A stretch of 64,000 nt of DNA, from assembly GCF_900156045.1 (NCBI RefSeq), contig NZ_FTMX01000004.1:529462-593461 (forward strand). Reading direction: 5' to 3'. Source of the DNA: Peribacillus simplex (lineage in GTDB: Bacteria; Bacillota; Bacilli; Bacillales; DSM-1321). The position numbers and the translations under genes were made by a program. The notes under the pieces are model-generated. The model saw only the letters and a list, made by a program, of their open reading frames with translations, made no database searches and was not told the DNA's origin. This document shows positions 16,537 to 25,838 of this stretch, one piece after another (position 1 is the first letter of the stretch; each line of letters opens with the position of its first letter).

Positions 16537-17856
16537 ATGAATCATTCCATTGGCGAAATAGAGAAAAGAACGATCGGTAAAACGATGAAACGTATTCTTC
16601 CATTTATCTTGCTCCTATACATCATTGCTTACTTGGACAGGGTCAATTTAGGCTATGCTGCTTTACAAATGAATGCAGAATTAGCCTTATCCGCTGAAGT
16701 TTTTGGATTGCTATCAGGCATTTTTTTTATAGGCTATTTCTTCTTTGAAGTTCCAAGCAACATGATCATGCATAAAGTGGGAGCTCGGATATGGATTGCC
16801 CGTATAATGATTTCGTGGGGACTCGTGGTAATATTGACAGGTTTTGCGCAAACAACGATGCATTTATATATTCTCCGTTTTTTATTAGGTGTCGCCGAAG
16901 CTGGTTTTTTCCCAGGTATAATTTTGTATTTAACTTATTGGTTCAGGGCCCGCGAAAGAGGAAGGGCAACAGCGGTTTTACTTTTAGCCCTACCGATTGG
17001 CGGATTGATTGGTGCACCTGTGTCGACATGGATTCTTGACAATATTTCCTGGTTAGGTATGGCAGGCTGGAGATGGATGTTCATCCTTGAAGGCATTCCG
17101 GCCATTATGATCGGAATTGTTGTTGTTTTCTATTTAACTAATAGACCGACCAACGCTAAATGGTTATCTAAGGAAGAAAGTGAATGGTTAGAAGGGGAAT
17201 TGAGTGCGGAAAGAAAGGTTAGTTCGAAAATAAATAAAGTCACTAAGCTTGATATGCTGAAAGATTTGAAAATCTGGAAGTTGGCCCTTTTTTATTTCGC
17301 AGGTTACACATCTATCTATGGATTGTCATTCTGGATGCCAACCATTATAAAATCTTTATCGGAAAATGCAACAACCAATTTAGAAATTGGCTGGTTAGCG
17401 ATGATTCCATCATTGGTCGGAATACCTGCCATTATGTTTGTAGGCTGGAATTCAGATCGGACCAATGAACATAAATCACACTTGCTCGTTTGCCTCATGA
17501 TAGCAGTTGTCGGATTTATCGGGTGCGGCTTTTCGGATAGTGTCTTTATGATGGTACTTATGTTAACGATCACATCTTTCGGGTTATACGGGTTCAGTGG
17601 ATGTTTCTTTGCCTATATGACATTTTTCTTCACTGAGTCCACTGCGCCAGTTGGAATAGCCATAGTCAATTCATTTGCAGCTTTAGGCGGTTTTGTAGGA
17701 CCGATGATTCTCGGAACTGTTGCATTTACTCAAGGGATGTTTATTTTATCCGGATTACTTATGATAGGAGTCATCACCCTATTATCATTAAAATTGACAA
17801 GTGCTTCAAATGAAAACATCGTAGAAGAAGTTAAAGTCAATATTAATCAATTATAA
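16537..17856 (+). CDS. MFS transporter, anion:cation symporter (ACS) family
   Basis: This 439-residue carrier has 12 hydrophobic segments. The N-terminus AYLDRVNLGYAALQMN and EVPSNMIMHKVGARIWIARI are hallmarks of ACS-family members that take up organic anions such as tartrate, phthalate or 4-hydroxyphenylacetate. The start is ATG 16537, 8 nt after AAGGGAGG; upstream in-frame TTG (16501) and ATG (16516) starts have no suitable site. A cre box upstream predicts repression by preferred carbon sources. The gene ends at a hairpin terminator followed by repeat copy 1. No enzyme gene adjoins it on the same strand, so the substrate is open. Confidence 0.86.
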   Translation: MNHSIGEIEKRTIGKTMKRILPFILLLYIIAYLDRVNLGYAALQMNAELALSAEVFGLLSGIFFIGYFFFEVPSNMIMHKVGARIWIARIMISWGLVVILTGFAQTTMHLYILRFLLGVAEAGFFPGIILYLTYWFRARERGRATAVLLLALPIGGLIGAPVSTWILDNISWLGMAGWRWMFILEGIPAIMIGIVVVFYLTNRPTNAKWLSKEESEWLEGELSAERKVSSKINKVTKLDMLKDLKIWKLALFYFAGYTSIYGLSFWMPTIIKSLSENATTNLEIGWLAMIPSLVGIPAIMFVGWNSDRTNEHKSHLLVCLMIAVVGFIGCGFSDSVFMMVLMLTITSFGLYGFSGCFFAYMTFFFTESTAPVGIAIVNSFAALGGFVGPMILGTVAFTQGMFILSGLLMIGVITLLSLKLTSASNENIVEEVKVNINQL

Positions 17857-17895
17857 AGGTTCTAAATGTATTGAAGATTAAAAGTGACAATAATA

Positions 17896-17940
17896 GAAAC
17901 ATTATTGGAAATCATAACGTTTCCATGATGTTTCTTTTTA
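17896..17940 (+). terminator. terminator after ACS transporter
   Basis: GAAACAT...ATGTTTC arms (17896-17934) with an inner GGAA/TTCC stem and one bulge are followed by a T-run. Confidence 0.7.
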
Positions 17941-17945
17941 TATTT

Positions 17946-18166
17946 GGCTCTTTTCGTAAAGATTGTTGTTTTTATAACGAAACGATTTAAGGTTGATTGG
18001 AGCGCAAGTGCGAGACTCCTGCGGGAGCAGCGGGACAGGTGACACCCCACAGGCGTTTACGCAGAGGAGGCTCACCGCCCGCCCCGTGGAAAGCGAGCAA
18101 CTGGAGGGGAAATCAACCACACCGCTTTACTTGGTAAATAGCAACAACGTATGCGAAAACAGTCTT
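17946..18166 (+). repeat. 220-nt GC-rich dispersed repeat, copy 1
   Basis: The element begins at GGCTCTTTTCGTAAAG and ends at AAAACAGTCTT, and is nearly identical to 19901-20120 in the same orientation. Its core (about 18000-18115) is far richer in G and C than the surroundings and contains inverted segments such as CTCCTGCGGGAG and the GGTTGATTGG/CAACC pairing near its ends. It resembles a dispersed repeat familiar from Bacillus genomes. No credible protein or transposase is encoded. The function, perhaps a structured RNA or a non-autonomous element, is unknown. Confidence 0.85.
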
Positions 18167-18390
18167 ATATTTTCATATAGGAAATCCATATTGGGATGAA
18201 AATACCGGTTAAGCATGTCAAAATCCAATCTAAATCGAAGGTTCTGCCCAATAAGACTTGTTTGTGGTTTTCGGCGGGATTAGAATGGAGATGAGATACA
18301 AGTGCTTTTGAAAGACAGATTCCTTTTCTTAACAAGTACTGACTTCATATTTATTCATTACAGGAATAACAGCAGAAATGAGGTGATGAT

Positions 18391-19860
18391 GTGGAAATTC
18401 ATTTGGTGGCGAAAGATGAGATTGAGGCTCAAGGAATTCGTTGGATAGTGGAGTCCCACCTAACGGGAGTTAGACTGATCTTTTGGAAAACGATTGAAGA
18501 ATTTGATAAGGGCATACGCAATCAGCATCCTGAATTCGTTATTTTGGATATGGATATTTGGACGGATGAAAGTGAGGCGATGGGTGTTTCGTTAAAGCGG
18601 AAGGGAATACGATGGTTAGGCATATCATCTGAGCGAATCTTTCAAACGGCTTATCGAGCCTTACGTTTTCGTGCTGAAGATGTTTTATTCCGCCCTTTTT
18701 CTTCGGCGGATTTGGTAAAACATATCCAACAATTGCGTTTTCAATTGAGAAATGGTCCAGGTCTTCTTTCGACAAACACCATGGATGGTGGGAATGCTTT
18801 GGATATTGGATATCCGGATTTTTTCTTGACAGACCGGAGGCATGAAAGCCGAATAACCATGGTCGCTTTTTTGACACCTGATAACAAGACCCTTCCTTTG
18901 GTTTATGATGAACTGCAACGATATTCTTTTACTGGGAAGAATCAAATCTTCGCTTTATCGGATTTTATTTTATGTGTCCAGGAAACGAATGAAAATGAGG
19001 TATATAAGGAAGAGTACCAAGCGTTCCTTGCCAACTGGAAAGAAAGAATGGATGAGCCCCTTGCCATCATAATAAAAGCGGCAACTTCAGATGAATCTTT
19101 AAAAAGGATGTATCAGCAAACACGTGAATTTACGAGACAAATCTTTTTCGATGGATACGATATCATTTTAGCCGAAAGTCAACAGACTTCGCCTCGAGAG
19201 ATGGATCCATTCCTCACTCCCCTTGAACAAAGACTTTGGATAGAAATGCTCGAAAGGCGGGATGCAAAAGCCATCAGGAACTGGATTGAGCGTGAATTCC
19301 TTACTTTTGAACGACCATACCCCGACCCGGAAATCGTTCGTATCCGCCTTACAAGCGTACTCGCACAGATTCGTAGGCATATGAAATCATACGACCTGCA
19401 AAATGCTTCTCTAGAAGCAATATACTATGATGTATTTCAGCAAATTGTACATAAACCTGTCATCCATCAAATAGTAAAGGAGCTGCATGCGTTCACCACC
19501 CATATGCTTCTGCAAGACCATGGACAATTACAGGAAGGGGCACGCACACTTAGCGAAAAAGCAAGGGAGCTGATCGAGTCCAACTATTGGGACGCCCTGT
19601 GGAATCTAGCGAGTTGTGCAGATACTCTGCGTATCAATAAAAGCACACTTAGCCGTCGTTTTGCAGCTGAATCCGGCGAGTCTTTTCGAAATACTCTGCA
19701 TCAAGTTCGAATTAGGGAAGCTAAACGTTTATTAAAGGAAACGGATTTATCACTGGAGGAAATCTCACAATTAGCCGGTTATTCACATCAAACTTATTTC
19801 AATGCCAAGTTCAAACTGCTTGAAGGTTGTACACCATCAGCATATCGGTCTGGATTATAA
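18391..19860 (+). CDS. AraC-family regulator with receiver-like N-terminus
   Basis: This 489-residue protein has an N-terminal response-regulator-like domain (about residues 1-115; VILDMD holds the would-be phospho-Asp, but the usual paired acidic residues near the N-terminus are not obvious). A long middle domain follows, then a C-terminal AraC double helix-turn-helix (about 395-489; LASCADTLRINKSTLSRRFA and LAGYSHQTYFNAKFK). The layout is YesN-like. The start is GTG 18391, 5 nt after AGGTG; the ATGs at 18386 and 18389 are out of frame. It lies just upstream of hutU-hutI and is the likely activator of that cluster. It is bracketed by two copies of a 220-nt repeat. Confidence 0.83.
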   Translation: MEIHLVAKDEIEAQGIRWIVESHLTGVRLIFWKTIEEFDKGIRNQHPEFVILDMDIWTDESEAMGVSLKRKGIRWLGISSERIFQTAYRALRFRAEDVLFRPFSSADLVKHIQQLRFQLRNGPGLLSTNTMDGGNALDIGYPDFFLTDRRHESRITMVAFLTPDNKTLPLVYDELQRYSFTGKNQIFALSDFILCVQETNENEVYKEEYQAFLANWKERMDEPLAIIIKAATSDESLKRMYQQTREFTRQIFFDGYDIILAESQQTSPREMDPFLTPLEQRLWIEMLERRDAKAIRNWIEREFLTFERPYPDPEIVRIRLTSVLAQIRRHMKSYDLQNASLEAIYYDVFQQIVHKPVIHQIVKELHAFTTHMLLQDHGQLQEGARTLSEKARELIESNYWDALWNLASCADTLRINKSTLSRRFAAESGESFRNTLHQVRIREAKRLLKETDLSLEEISQLAGYSHQTYFNAKFKLLEGCTPSAYRSGL

Positions 19861-19897
19861 AAAAGGACGATTCAATAAATGAATCGTCCTTTTTTAT
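19861..19897 (+). terminator. terminator after AraC gene
   Basis: A perfect 14-bp stem (19861-19874 with 19880-19893) with the 5-nt loop ATAAA runs into T residues, directly after the stop codon. Confidence 0.92.
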
Positions 19898-19900
19898 TTA

Positions 19901-20120
19901 GGCTCTTTTCGTAAAGATTGTTGTTTTTAAAACGAAACGATTTACGGTTGATTGGAGCGGAAGTGCGAAACTCCTGCGGGAGCAGCGGGACAGGTGAGAC
20001 CCCACAGGCGTTCACGCCGAGGAGGCTCACCGCCCGCCCCGCGGAAAGCGAGCATCTGGAGGGGAAATCAACCACACCGCTTTACTTGGTAAATAGCAAC
20101 AAGTATGTGAAAACAGCCTT
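19901..20120 (+). repeat. 220-nt GC-rich dispersed repeat, copy 2
   Basis: This second direct copy of the element at 17946-18166 is offset by 1955 nt and shares nearly every base of the core. Differences are isolated substitutions, such as GGCGTTCACGCC here where copy 1 has GGCGTTTACGCA. That gives copy 2 the better stem and suggests selection on structure in at least some copies. Together the two copies flank the AraC gene. Confidence 0.85.
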
Positions 20121-20282
20121 TATTTATTTCTTAACAATGTAATTCGTGAAATTAATCATAAAAAAATAAAGTTAACTACAAAAACATAAAATAAATTATA
20201 AAATAATCATTAAACTATAATTAATTATTCTGAATTTTTCTTATAGAATGAATATATAACAAAAACAAGGGGGAAATGAAAA
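20121..20282 (+). promoter_or_regulatory. AT-rich leader of hutU
   Basis: Between repeat copy 2 and hutU the DNA is very AT-rich. A TATAGAAT near 20242 could be a -10 element, but no convincing -35 lies 17 nt upstream. That fits a promoter depending on the AraC-type activator. The ribosome binding site AAGGGGG precedes the hutU ATG. Confidence 0.35.
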
Positions 20283-21956
20283 ATGAACACGATTACAAAC
20301 AAGGTTATCCGTTATACTGGAACAGAATTGCATACTAAAGGATGGCAACAAGAAGCAGTGCTTAGAATGCTTATGAATAATTTGGATCCTGAAGTTGCTG
20401 AACGTCCAGAAGATTTGGTGGTATACGGAGGGATTGGGAAAGCAGCTCGTAACTGGGAATGCTTTGATGCAATCGTCAAATCACTAAAAGAGCTTGAAGA
20501 AGATGAAACTTTACTTGTCCAATCAGGGAAACCGGTGGCCATTTTTAAAACGCATTCGGATGCACCACGTGTCCTGCTTGCAAATTCAAATATCGTGCCT
20601 GCATACGCGAACTGGGAAACATTCCATGAACTTGATAAAAAGGGATTGATGATGTATGGGCAGATGACAGCAGGCAGCTGGATATATATCGGATCTCAAG
20701 GGATCGTACAAGGTACATACGAGACCTTTGCGGAGCTTGCAAAACAACATTTCAATAACTCGTTAAAAGGCACCATTACACTAACGGCAGGTTTAGGCGG
20801 AATGGGAGGGGCACAGCCGCTGGCAGTTACGATGAACGGTGGTGTCTGTATCGGGATCGATGTAGATGAGACGAGAATTGACAGGAGAATTGAGACTCGT
20901 TATACCGATGTGAAAACGGATTCATTGGATGAAGCCATTCGTTTAGCCAATGAAGCTAAACTTGCAGGGAAAGCATTATCGATTGGTTTGATTGGGAATG
21001 CTTCAGATATTCTACCGGAAATGATCGCAAGGAACTTCATCCCTGATGTCTTGACGGATCAGACTTCGGCCCATGATCCGCTAAATGGATATACTCCTTC
21101 AGGCCTGTCAATGGTGGAAGCGGCAGAATTACGAAATTCGGATCCAGAAAAGTATATTGAACTCTCTAAAGCTTCAATGGCCAATCATGTTAGAGCGATG
21201 CTTGAAATGATGGAAAAAGGAGCCGTGACGTTTGATTATGGCAACAATATCCGTCAAGTTGCGAAAGATGAAGGGGTAGAGAATGCTTTTGACTTCCCGG
21301 GATTCGTTCCAGCTTATATCCGTCCACAATTTTGTGAAGGTAAAGGTCCATTCCGCTGGGTGGCTTTATCTGGGGATCCAGAAGATATTTATAAAACAGA
21401 CCAAGCCATTTTACGCGAATTCGCTGATAATGAACATTTATGTAACTGGATCAGAATGGCTCAAGAAAAAATTCAGTTCCAAGGTCTGCCTTCCCGCATA
21501 TGCTGGCTTGGTTATGGGGAGCGCGCCCGTTTTGGAAAAATCCTCAATGATATGGTTGCAAGCGGTGAATTGAAGGCCCCGATTGTAATTGGGCGTGACC
21601 ATTTGGATTCTGGCTCTGTCGCATCGCCGAATCGTGAAACGGAAGCAATGAAGGATGGTTCCGATGTTGTGGCTGACTGGCCGATCTTAAATGCAATGGT
21701 GAATGCTGTGGGCGGTGCAACTTGGGTTTCCGTACATCATGGCGGCGGCGTAGGAATGGGTTACTCCATGCATGCAGGCGTTGTAATTGTGGCAGACGGC
21801 ACAAAAGAAGCAGCAGCCAGGATTGAGCGAGTGTTGACAACTGACCCTGGGATGGGTGTAGTGCGTCATGTTGACGCAGGATATGAACTGGCAGAGGAAA
21901 CAGCACGTGAAAGAGGTATTAATATCCCGATGCTTGATAAAGGAATTGATAAATAA
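20283..21956 (+). CDS. hutU: urocanate hydratase
   Basis: This 557-residue urocanase adds water to urocanate to give 4-imidazolone-5-propionate, using tightly bound NAD+, in the cytoplasm. The PROSITE-type active-site motif [10 protein letters not shown] with its essential Cys is intact (about residues 399-408). The NAD-binding region [13 protein letters not shown] (about 169) and [18 protein letters not shown] are also intact. The length is normal. The stop codon overlaps the hutI ATG (TAATG), so the two are translationally coupled. HutP, HutG and HutM genes are absent from the window, so this is not the standard Bacillus hut operon. It could act on urocanate or on a modified urocanate. Confidence 0.95.
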   Translation: MNTITNKVIRYTGTELHTKGWQQEAVLRMLMNNLDPEVAERPEDLVVYGGIGKAARNWECFDAIVKSLKELEEDETLLVQSGKPVAIFKTHSDAPRVLLANSNIVPAYANWETFHELDKKGLMMYGQMTAGSWIYIGSQGIVQGTYETFAELAKQHFNNSLKGTITLTAGLGGMGGAQPLAVTMNGGVCIGIDVDETRIDRRIETRYTDVKTDSLDEAIRLANEAKLAGKALSIGLIGNASDILPEMIARNFIPDVLTDQTSAHDPLNGYTPSGLSMVEAAELRNSDPEKYIELSKASMANHVRAMLEMMEKGAVTFDYGNNIRQVAKDEGVENAFDFPGFVPAYIRPQFCEGKGPFRWVALSGDPEDIYKTDQAILREFADNEHLCNWIRMAQEKIQFQGLPSRICWLGYGERARFGKILNDMVASGELKAPIVIGRDHLDSGSVASPNRETEAMKDGSDVVADWPILNAMVNAVGGATWVSVHHGGGVGMGYSMHAGVVIVADGTKEAAARIERVLTTDPGMGVVRHVDAGYELAEETARERGINIPMLDKGIDK

Positions 21957-23254
21957 TGACAAAACCAATTTGGATAAAACATGCCGCTCAACTTGCAACC
22001 CTTACCTCTGATAGGAAAGGTCCTCGTTCCAAAGAGGCAATGTCAGAGCTTGGGTTGATTGAAGATGGAAGTATATGGATGGAATCTGGTTTGATCCAAG
22101 CGATCGGTACGACCAAAGTATTGGAAGAACTCTATGCAGATAGAATGCATGAAGCTGAAGTCTTTGATGCAACTGGCCATTTGGTGACGCCTGGGCTAGT
22201 TGACCCACATACGCATGTTGTATATGGCGGGAGTCGGGAACGTGAATTTGAAATGCGTCTGGAAGGCGCAACATATATGGACATTATGAACGCAGGTGGG
22301 GGCATTCATGCTACCACCCGCATGACAAGGGAAGCAAGTGAAGAAGAATTGATGGAGCAAACCATGCGACGACTTGATTCGTTTCTCGCTCATGGTGTGA
22401 CTACAGTAGAAGGTAAAAGCGGTTATGGAATGAATTTGGAAACCGAATTGAAACAGTTGCGGGTGATGAAGAAGTTACAGGAAGAGCATCCGATTGATCT
22501 GGTTCCCACTTTTATGGGTGCCCATGCGGTTCCAAAGGATTACAAAGGCCGTGAGGATGAATTTGTCGATCATCTGATTAATGATATGCTTCCAATCGTC
22601 TCTGAAGAAAAGCTTGCAGAATTCAATGATGTCTTTTGTGAAAAGGGGGTTTTTACCCCTGAACAATCAGAGCGGATTTTAAATGCGGGGAAAAAGTACG
22701 GCTTGATCCCTAAAATTCATGCTGATGAAATTGAGCCATACGGTGGAGCTGAATTAGCTGCGAAGATAGGAGCCATTTCAGCTGAGCATTTGTTAAAAGC
22801 TTCCGATGAGGGGATTACTGCTATGGCGAAATCAGGCACCATTGCCTGTTTGCTTCCAGCTACCGCCTTGTATTTACGAGAAGAAGCGGCCCCTGGACGA
22901 CGAATGGTTGATGAAGGTGTGGCTGTTGCCATTTCGACCGATTGCAATCCCGGTTCTTCACCGACGACATCCATGCCGCTTGTCATGAATCTGGCATGCA
23001 TTTCGATGCGGCTTACCCCTGCAGAAGCTCTGACGGCAGCGACATACAATGCTGCTTGTGCAATCAACAGGCAAGAAAGGGTCGGATCGCTTGAAGTCGG
23101 AAAACAAGCGGATGTCGTTTTATGGAATGTTGAAAACTATCAGGAGTTGCAATATCTATTTGGAGTCAATCACGTTAAGTCTGTTTGGAAAAATGGTGTG
23201 CAAGTAGTGAATGATAAAGTGAAGACTGATTCCAAAAGCCTGACTGGTCTATAA
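21956..23254 (+). CDS. hutI: imidazolonepropionase
   Basis: This 432-residue amidohydrolase opens the imidazolone ring to N-formimino-L-glutamate. Metal and catalytic residues are present: DPHTH (about 82-86), the KIHADE His near 253, the AEHL His near 276 and the Asp of ISTDCNPGSSPT near 326. The start ATG overlaps the hutU stop. The next step, formiminoglutamase (hutG), is not encoded here and must be supplied elsewhere. No terminator is obvious directly downstream. Confidence 0.95.
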   Translation: MTKPIWIKHAAQLATLTSDRKGPRSKEAMSELGLIEDGSIWMESGLIQAIGTTKVLEELYADRMHEAEVFDATGHLVTPGLVDPHTHVVYGGSREREFEMRLEGATYMDIMNAGGGIHATTRMTREASEEELMEQTMRRLDSFLAHGVTTVEGKSGYGMNLETELKQLRVMKKLQEEHPIDLVPTFMGAHAVPKDYKGREDEFVDHLINDMLPIVSEEKLAEFNDVFCEKGVFTPEQSERILNAGKKYGLIPKIHADEIEPYGGAELAAKIGAISAEHLLKASDEGITAMAKSGTIACLLPATALYLREEAAPGRRMVDEGVAVAISTDCNPGSSPTTSMPLVMNLACISMRLTPAEALTAATYNAACAINRQERVGSLEVGKQADVVLWNVENYQELQYLFGVNHVKSVWKNGVQVVNDKVKTDSKSLTGL

Positions 23255-23737
23255 AATTCACTAAAAGAAGAGAGGCTATACCCATCGACCCATCATTAGG
23301 TTGACCGGATCTCTCATGAAACGCCCATTTAATGAACTTCAATCTATGTATCAGGAGCCTCTTTATATCCGCTGGAATTTTGGCGGATGTAAAAAGGCTT
23401 TGATACGTACAGCATAATCTAACAGTATTCCGAGTTGCCAAAGCAAGAAATGTATCTGATATTTCAGTTGCACTGGTATACATGCTTCTACCTATGGTGG
23501 ATTGCCTGCTGATGGGTTTTTTAATATTTTACTAGAATTTGGCCAGTATCCGATTGTCATGCAAGTTGATTTTTTCTGCCTTGATCAGAGCTTCTCTATG
23601 GGGGTCGAAACAGTCAAGACCAGGGTATATTCATGGCTGTATAATGCAGACTAGATTTAGGGTTTTAAGATAACTGTTTTTATGTTTTAAAATCAGTCAG
23701 TATTGCTGCTCTCTAACAAACATCAAGGAGTGATTAC
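23255..23737 (+). other. 483-nt gap after hutI
   Basis: No convincing gene is present. The only structure is an imperfect inverted repeat at about 23358-23398 (GCCTCTTTATATCCGC with GCGGATGTAAAAAGGC, 14 of 16 paired) without a T-run, which could be a weak attenuator. The last 12 nt carry the AAGGAG site for the next MFS gene. Confidence 0.5.
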
Positions 23738-25060
23738 ATGTTGAGAAATAACTATCGTTATTTTATCATTTTTATGATCATTGTTATTACAATCATAAAT
23801 TATATTGATAGAGGTGCACTTTCATATGCCCAAGCTGAAATAATCAAGGAGTTCAATTTAGATCCAGAAAGTTGGGGGGCGATCCTGGGTTATTTTGGAT
23901 ATGGATATATATTCGGTGCATTATTTGGTGGGGCTTTAGCAGATAAGAAAGGTCCTAAATTCATGTGGATCATTGCCGGAACGACATGGTCTTTTTTTGA
24001 AATTGGGACAATATTCGCAGGTCACATAGGTGCAGCATTATTTGGAGGCTCTGCCTTGGCAGGATTTGCGGTGTTTCGTGTATTATTTGGTTTAGCTGAA
24101 GGACCTACATTATCAACGATGAACAAAACGATGGCAAACTGGGTATCTCCTAAAGAAAAAGGATTTGCTGTAGCGCTTGGATTAGTTGGAACGCCAATTG
24201 GGGCATTAATTACTGCACCCGTCGTAGTAGGTCTTCTAACATTCACTAACTGGAAAGTAACATTTGTTATTCTCGGTATATTAGGCTTTATTTGGGTAGC
24301 AATTTGGAACAAGGTATTTACAAACTTACCTGAAGATCATCCAAAAGTCTCGAAAACCGAGCTAGAAGAAATTCGAAGAGCAGATATTTTAATAAAAGGT
24401 GAGACGAAATTAGACGAGCAAATAAATGTACCATGGTACCATTTTTTTAAAAACCCTACGTTAGTATTTAATGCAATTGGATATTTTGCCTTTTTATATG
24501 TAAATATTTTATTACTTACATGGACACCCAAATATCTGCAAGATGAATTTAATTATTCACTTTCTTCTCTTTCATATATTGGTATGATTCCCTGGATAGG
24601 AGCTATTATCACTGGATTATTAGGTGGTAAAATCTCGGATATATTACGTAGAAAAACAGGGAATTTACGTATTGCTAGATCTTGGTTCACAGTAGTCTCC
24701 TTATTTTGTACAGCTGTATGTTTTATGTTGATTCCAACTGTCGATAGTGCGGCGGCCGTACTTGCTTTAATGTGTATAGGAAATGCCTTTAATTATTTAC
24801 CGAATTCCATTTATTGGATCGTGGTTCTGGATACAGAACCGAATAAAGCTGGAACATTTGGCGGGGTAACTCATTTCATTGCCAATCTGGCTACCATTAT
24901 TGCCCCTACCTTGACAGGAAGTCTTGTCGCCATATATGGATATAATGCCATGTTTATTGCAGCATCAATAGCCGTCACGATTGGCATGATAGCCATGGTT
25001 TTCGTGAAGCCTGGCAAACGAGGAAACTCATCGGAAACCACCAAAAATATGGTTAGCTAA
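23738..25060 (+). CDS. MFS transporter, ACS/hexuronate-like family
   Basis: This 440-residue, 12-helix carrier has ACS-family signatures: INYIDRGALSYAQAEI near residue 22, GGALADKKGPKF between helices 2 and 3, and FRVLFGLAEGPTLSTMNKTM near helix 4. The central cytoplasmic loop (about 195-235) is hydrophilic. It probably takes up an organic anion or zwitterion. It lies between hutUI and the lyase-like gene on the same strand, so it may bring in the substrate of that pathway. The start is ATG behind AAGGAG. Confidence 0.85.
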   Translation: MLRNNYRYFIIFMIIVITIINYIDRGALSYAQAEIIKEFNLDPESWGAILGYFGYGYIFGALFGGALADKKGPKFMWIIAGTTWSFFEIGTIFAGHIGAALFGGSALAGFAVFRVLFGLAEGPTLSTMNKTMANWVSPKEKGFAVALGLVGTPIGALITAPVVVGLLTFTNWKVTFVILGILGFIWVAIWNKVFTNLPEDHPKVSKTELEEIRRADILIKGETKLDEQINVPWYHFFKNPTLVFNAIGYFAFLYVNILLLTWTPKYLQDEFNYSLSSLSYIGMIPWIGAIITGLLGGKISDILRRKTGNLRIARSWFTVVSLFCTAVCFMLIPTVDSAAAVLALMCIGNAFNYLPNSIYWIVVLDTEPNKAGTFGGVTHFIANLATIIAPTLTGSLVAIYGYNAMFIAASIAVTIGMIAMVFVKPGKRGNSSETTKNMVS

Positions 25061-25373
25061 GATAAGTCATATATGGATTTATATTGATTACGGATTATGT
25101 ATTTCACTTTCAGAAGAAATTTACAAGAGGAGCATCCGATGCCTGAATGGCTTTTAAGAATCACTAAAATAGATAAGGGCTTGATTTTCCATTTCAGCAG
25201 ATGAATTGGGCTTTTAGAAGTATTTATCCACATGTAATGGTGTTGAATAGTAGGATGGTGTTTTATCATCCTACCCATTGGCAGCGTTCAATGCTTTACT
25301 GCTTTACAGTGAAATTAAATGAAAGCGCGTTTCAGGAAATCGGGAAATTAATCTTCCATGTGGAGGGAATTTT
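25061..25373 (+). other. 313-nt gap with hairpin
   Basis: A hairpin with perfect 8-bp arms GTAGGATG/CATCCTAC (25250-25257 and 25267-25274) has no T-run. A 21-codon open frame starting at ATG 25139 behind AAGAGGAG is possible but unsupported. Otherwise I see nothing. Confidence 0.4.
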
Positions 25374-25526
25374 ATGTGGGTAATCACTATCCATTCGAAA
25401 AATGGCATAAAAATGTTTGAGTTTACCACAGAAAAGGAAGCTAGGGAAAAATTTGAGGGAATAGAAGGCTGTAAAATCCTTAGTGAAGTCATTTATTTCA
25501 ATGATAAACAATTGATCGAATCCTAA
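25374..25526 (+). CDS. small conserved-type hypothetical protein, 50 aa
   Basis: This 50-residue open frame begins at ATG 25374, with a GGAGGG site 6-8 nt upstream. It reads MWVITIHSKNGIKMFEF, continues with an acidic and basic helical stretch (TEKEAREKFEGIEG), and ends KILSEVIYFNDKQLIES. The strong ribosome binding site and beta-alpha-beta-like pattern suggest a real gene; I recall similar short proteins in Bacillus but cannot name a function. It sits alone between two MFS carriers and is too short for standard gene calling. Confidence 0.65.
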   Translation: MWVITIHSKNGIKMFEFTTEKEAREKFEGIEGCKILSEVIYFNDKQLIES

Positions 25527-25838
25527 AACTATATGTTCCATAATGAAATAGAAATTAAATAGTATAATGGTTGAAATAAATCATAAAAAGATTACTATTT
25601 CATAATATTCTTTGCTGAATTTTAGTTCTAGTCTTAACCATAAAATGAAAACTACCTGTAAGTACTAGATGTCTAACATGCATGCAGGTGTACATTCCTT
25701 GTTGGGAAGGTCAGTAAAATGTCATTATTTAGTGTGTACTGAAATCCATTCATTTAATTTCAGGTTCAATACCGGAGTATGGCAGCAAAATTTTTTTCGA
25801 TCCATAAATCTGATAAATCAAAAAATGGAGGGAATTCT

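Noticed and set aside
17946..18166. Small protein genes read within the two GC-rich repeats
   Set aside because: The frames exist only because GC-rich DNA has few stops; they are not conserved as protein between strands and lack start signals.
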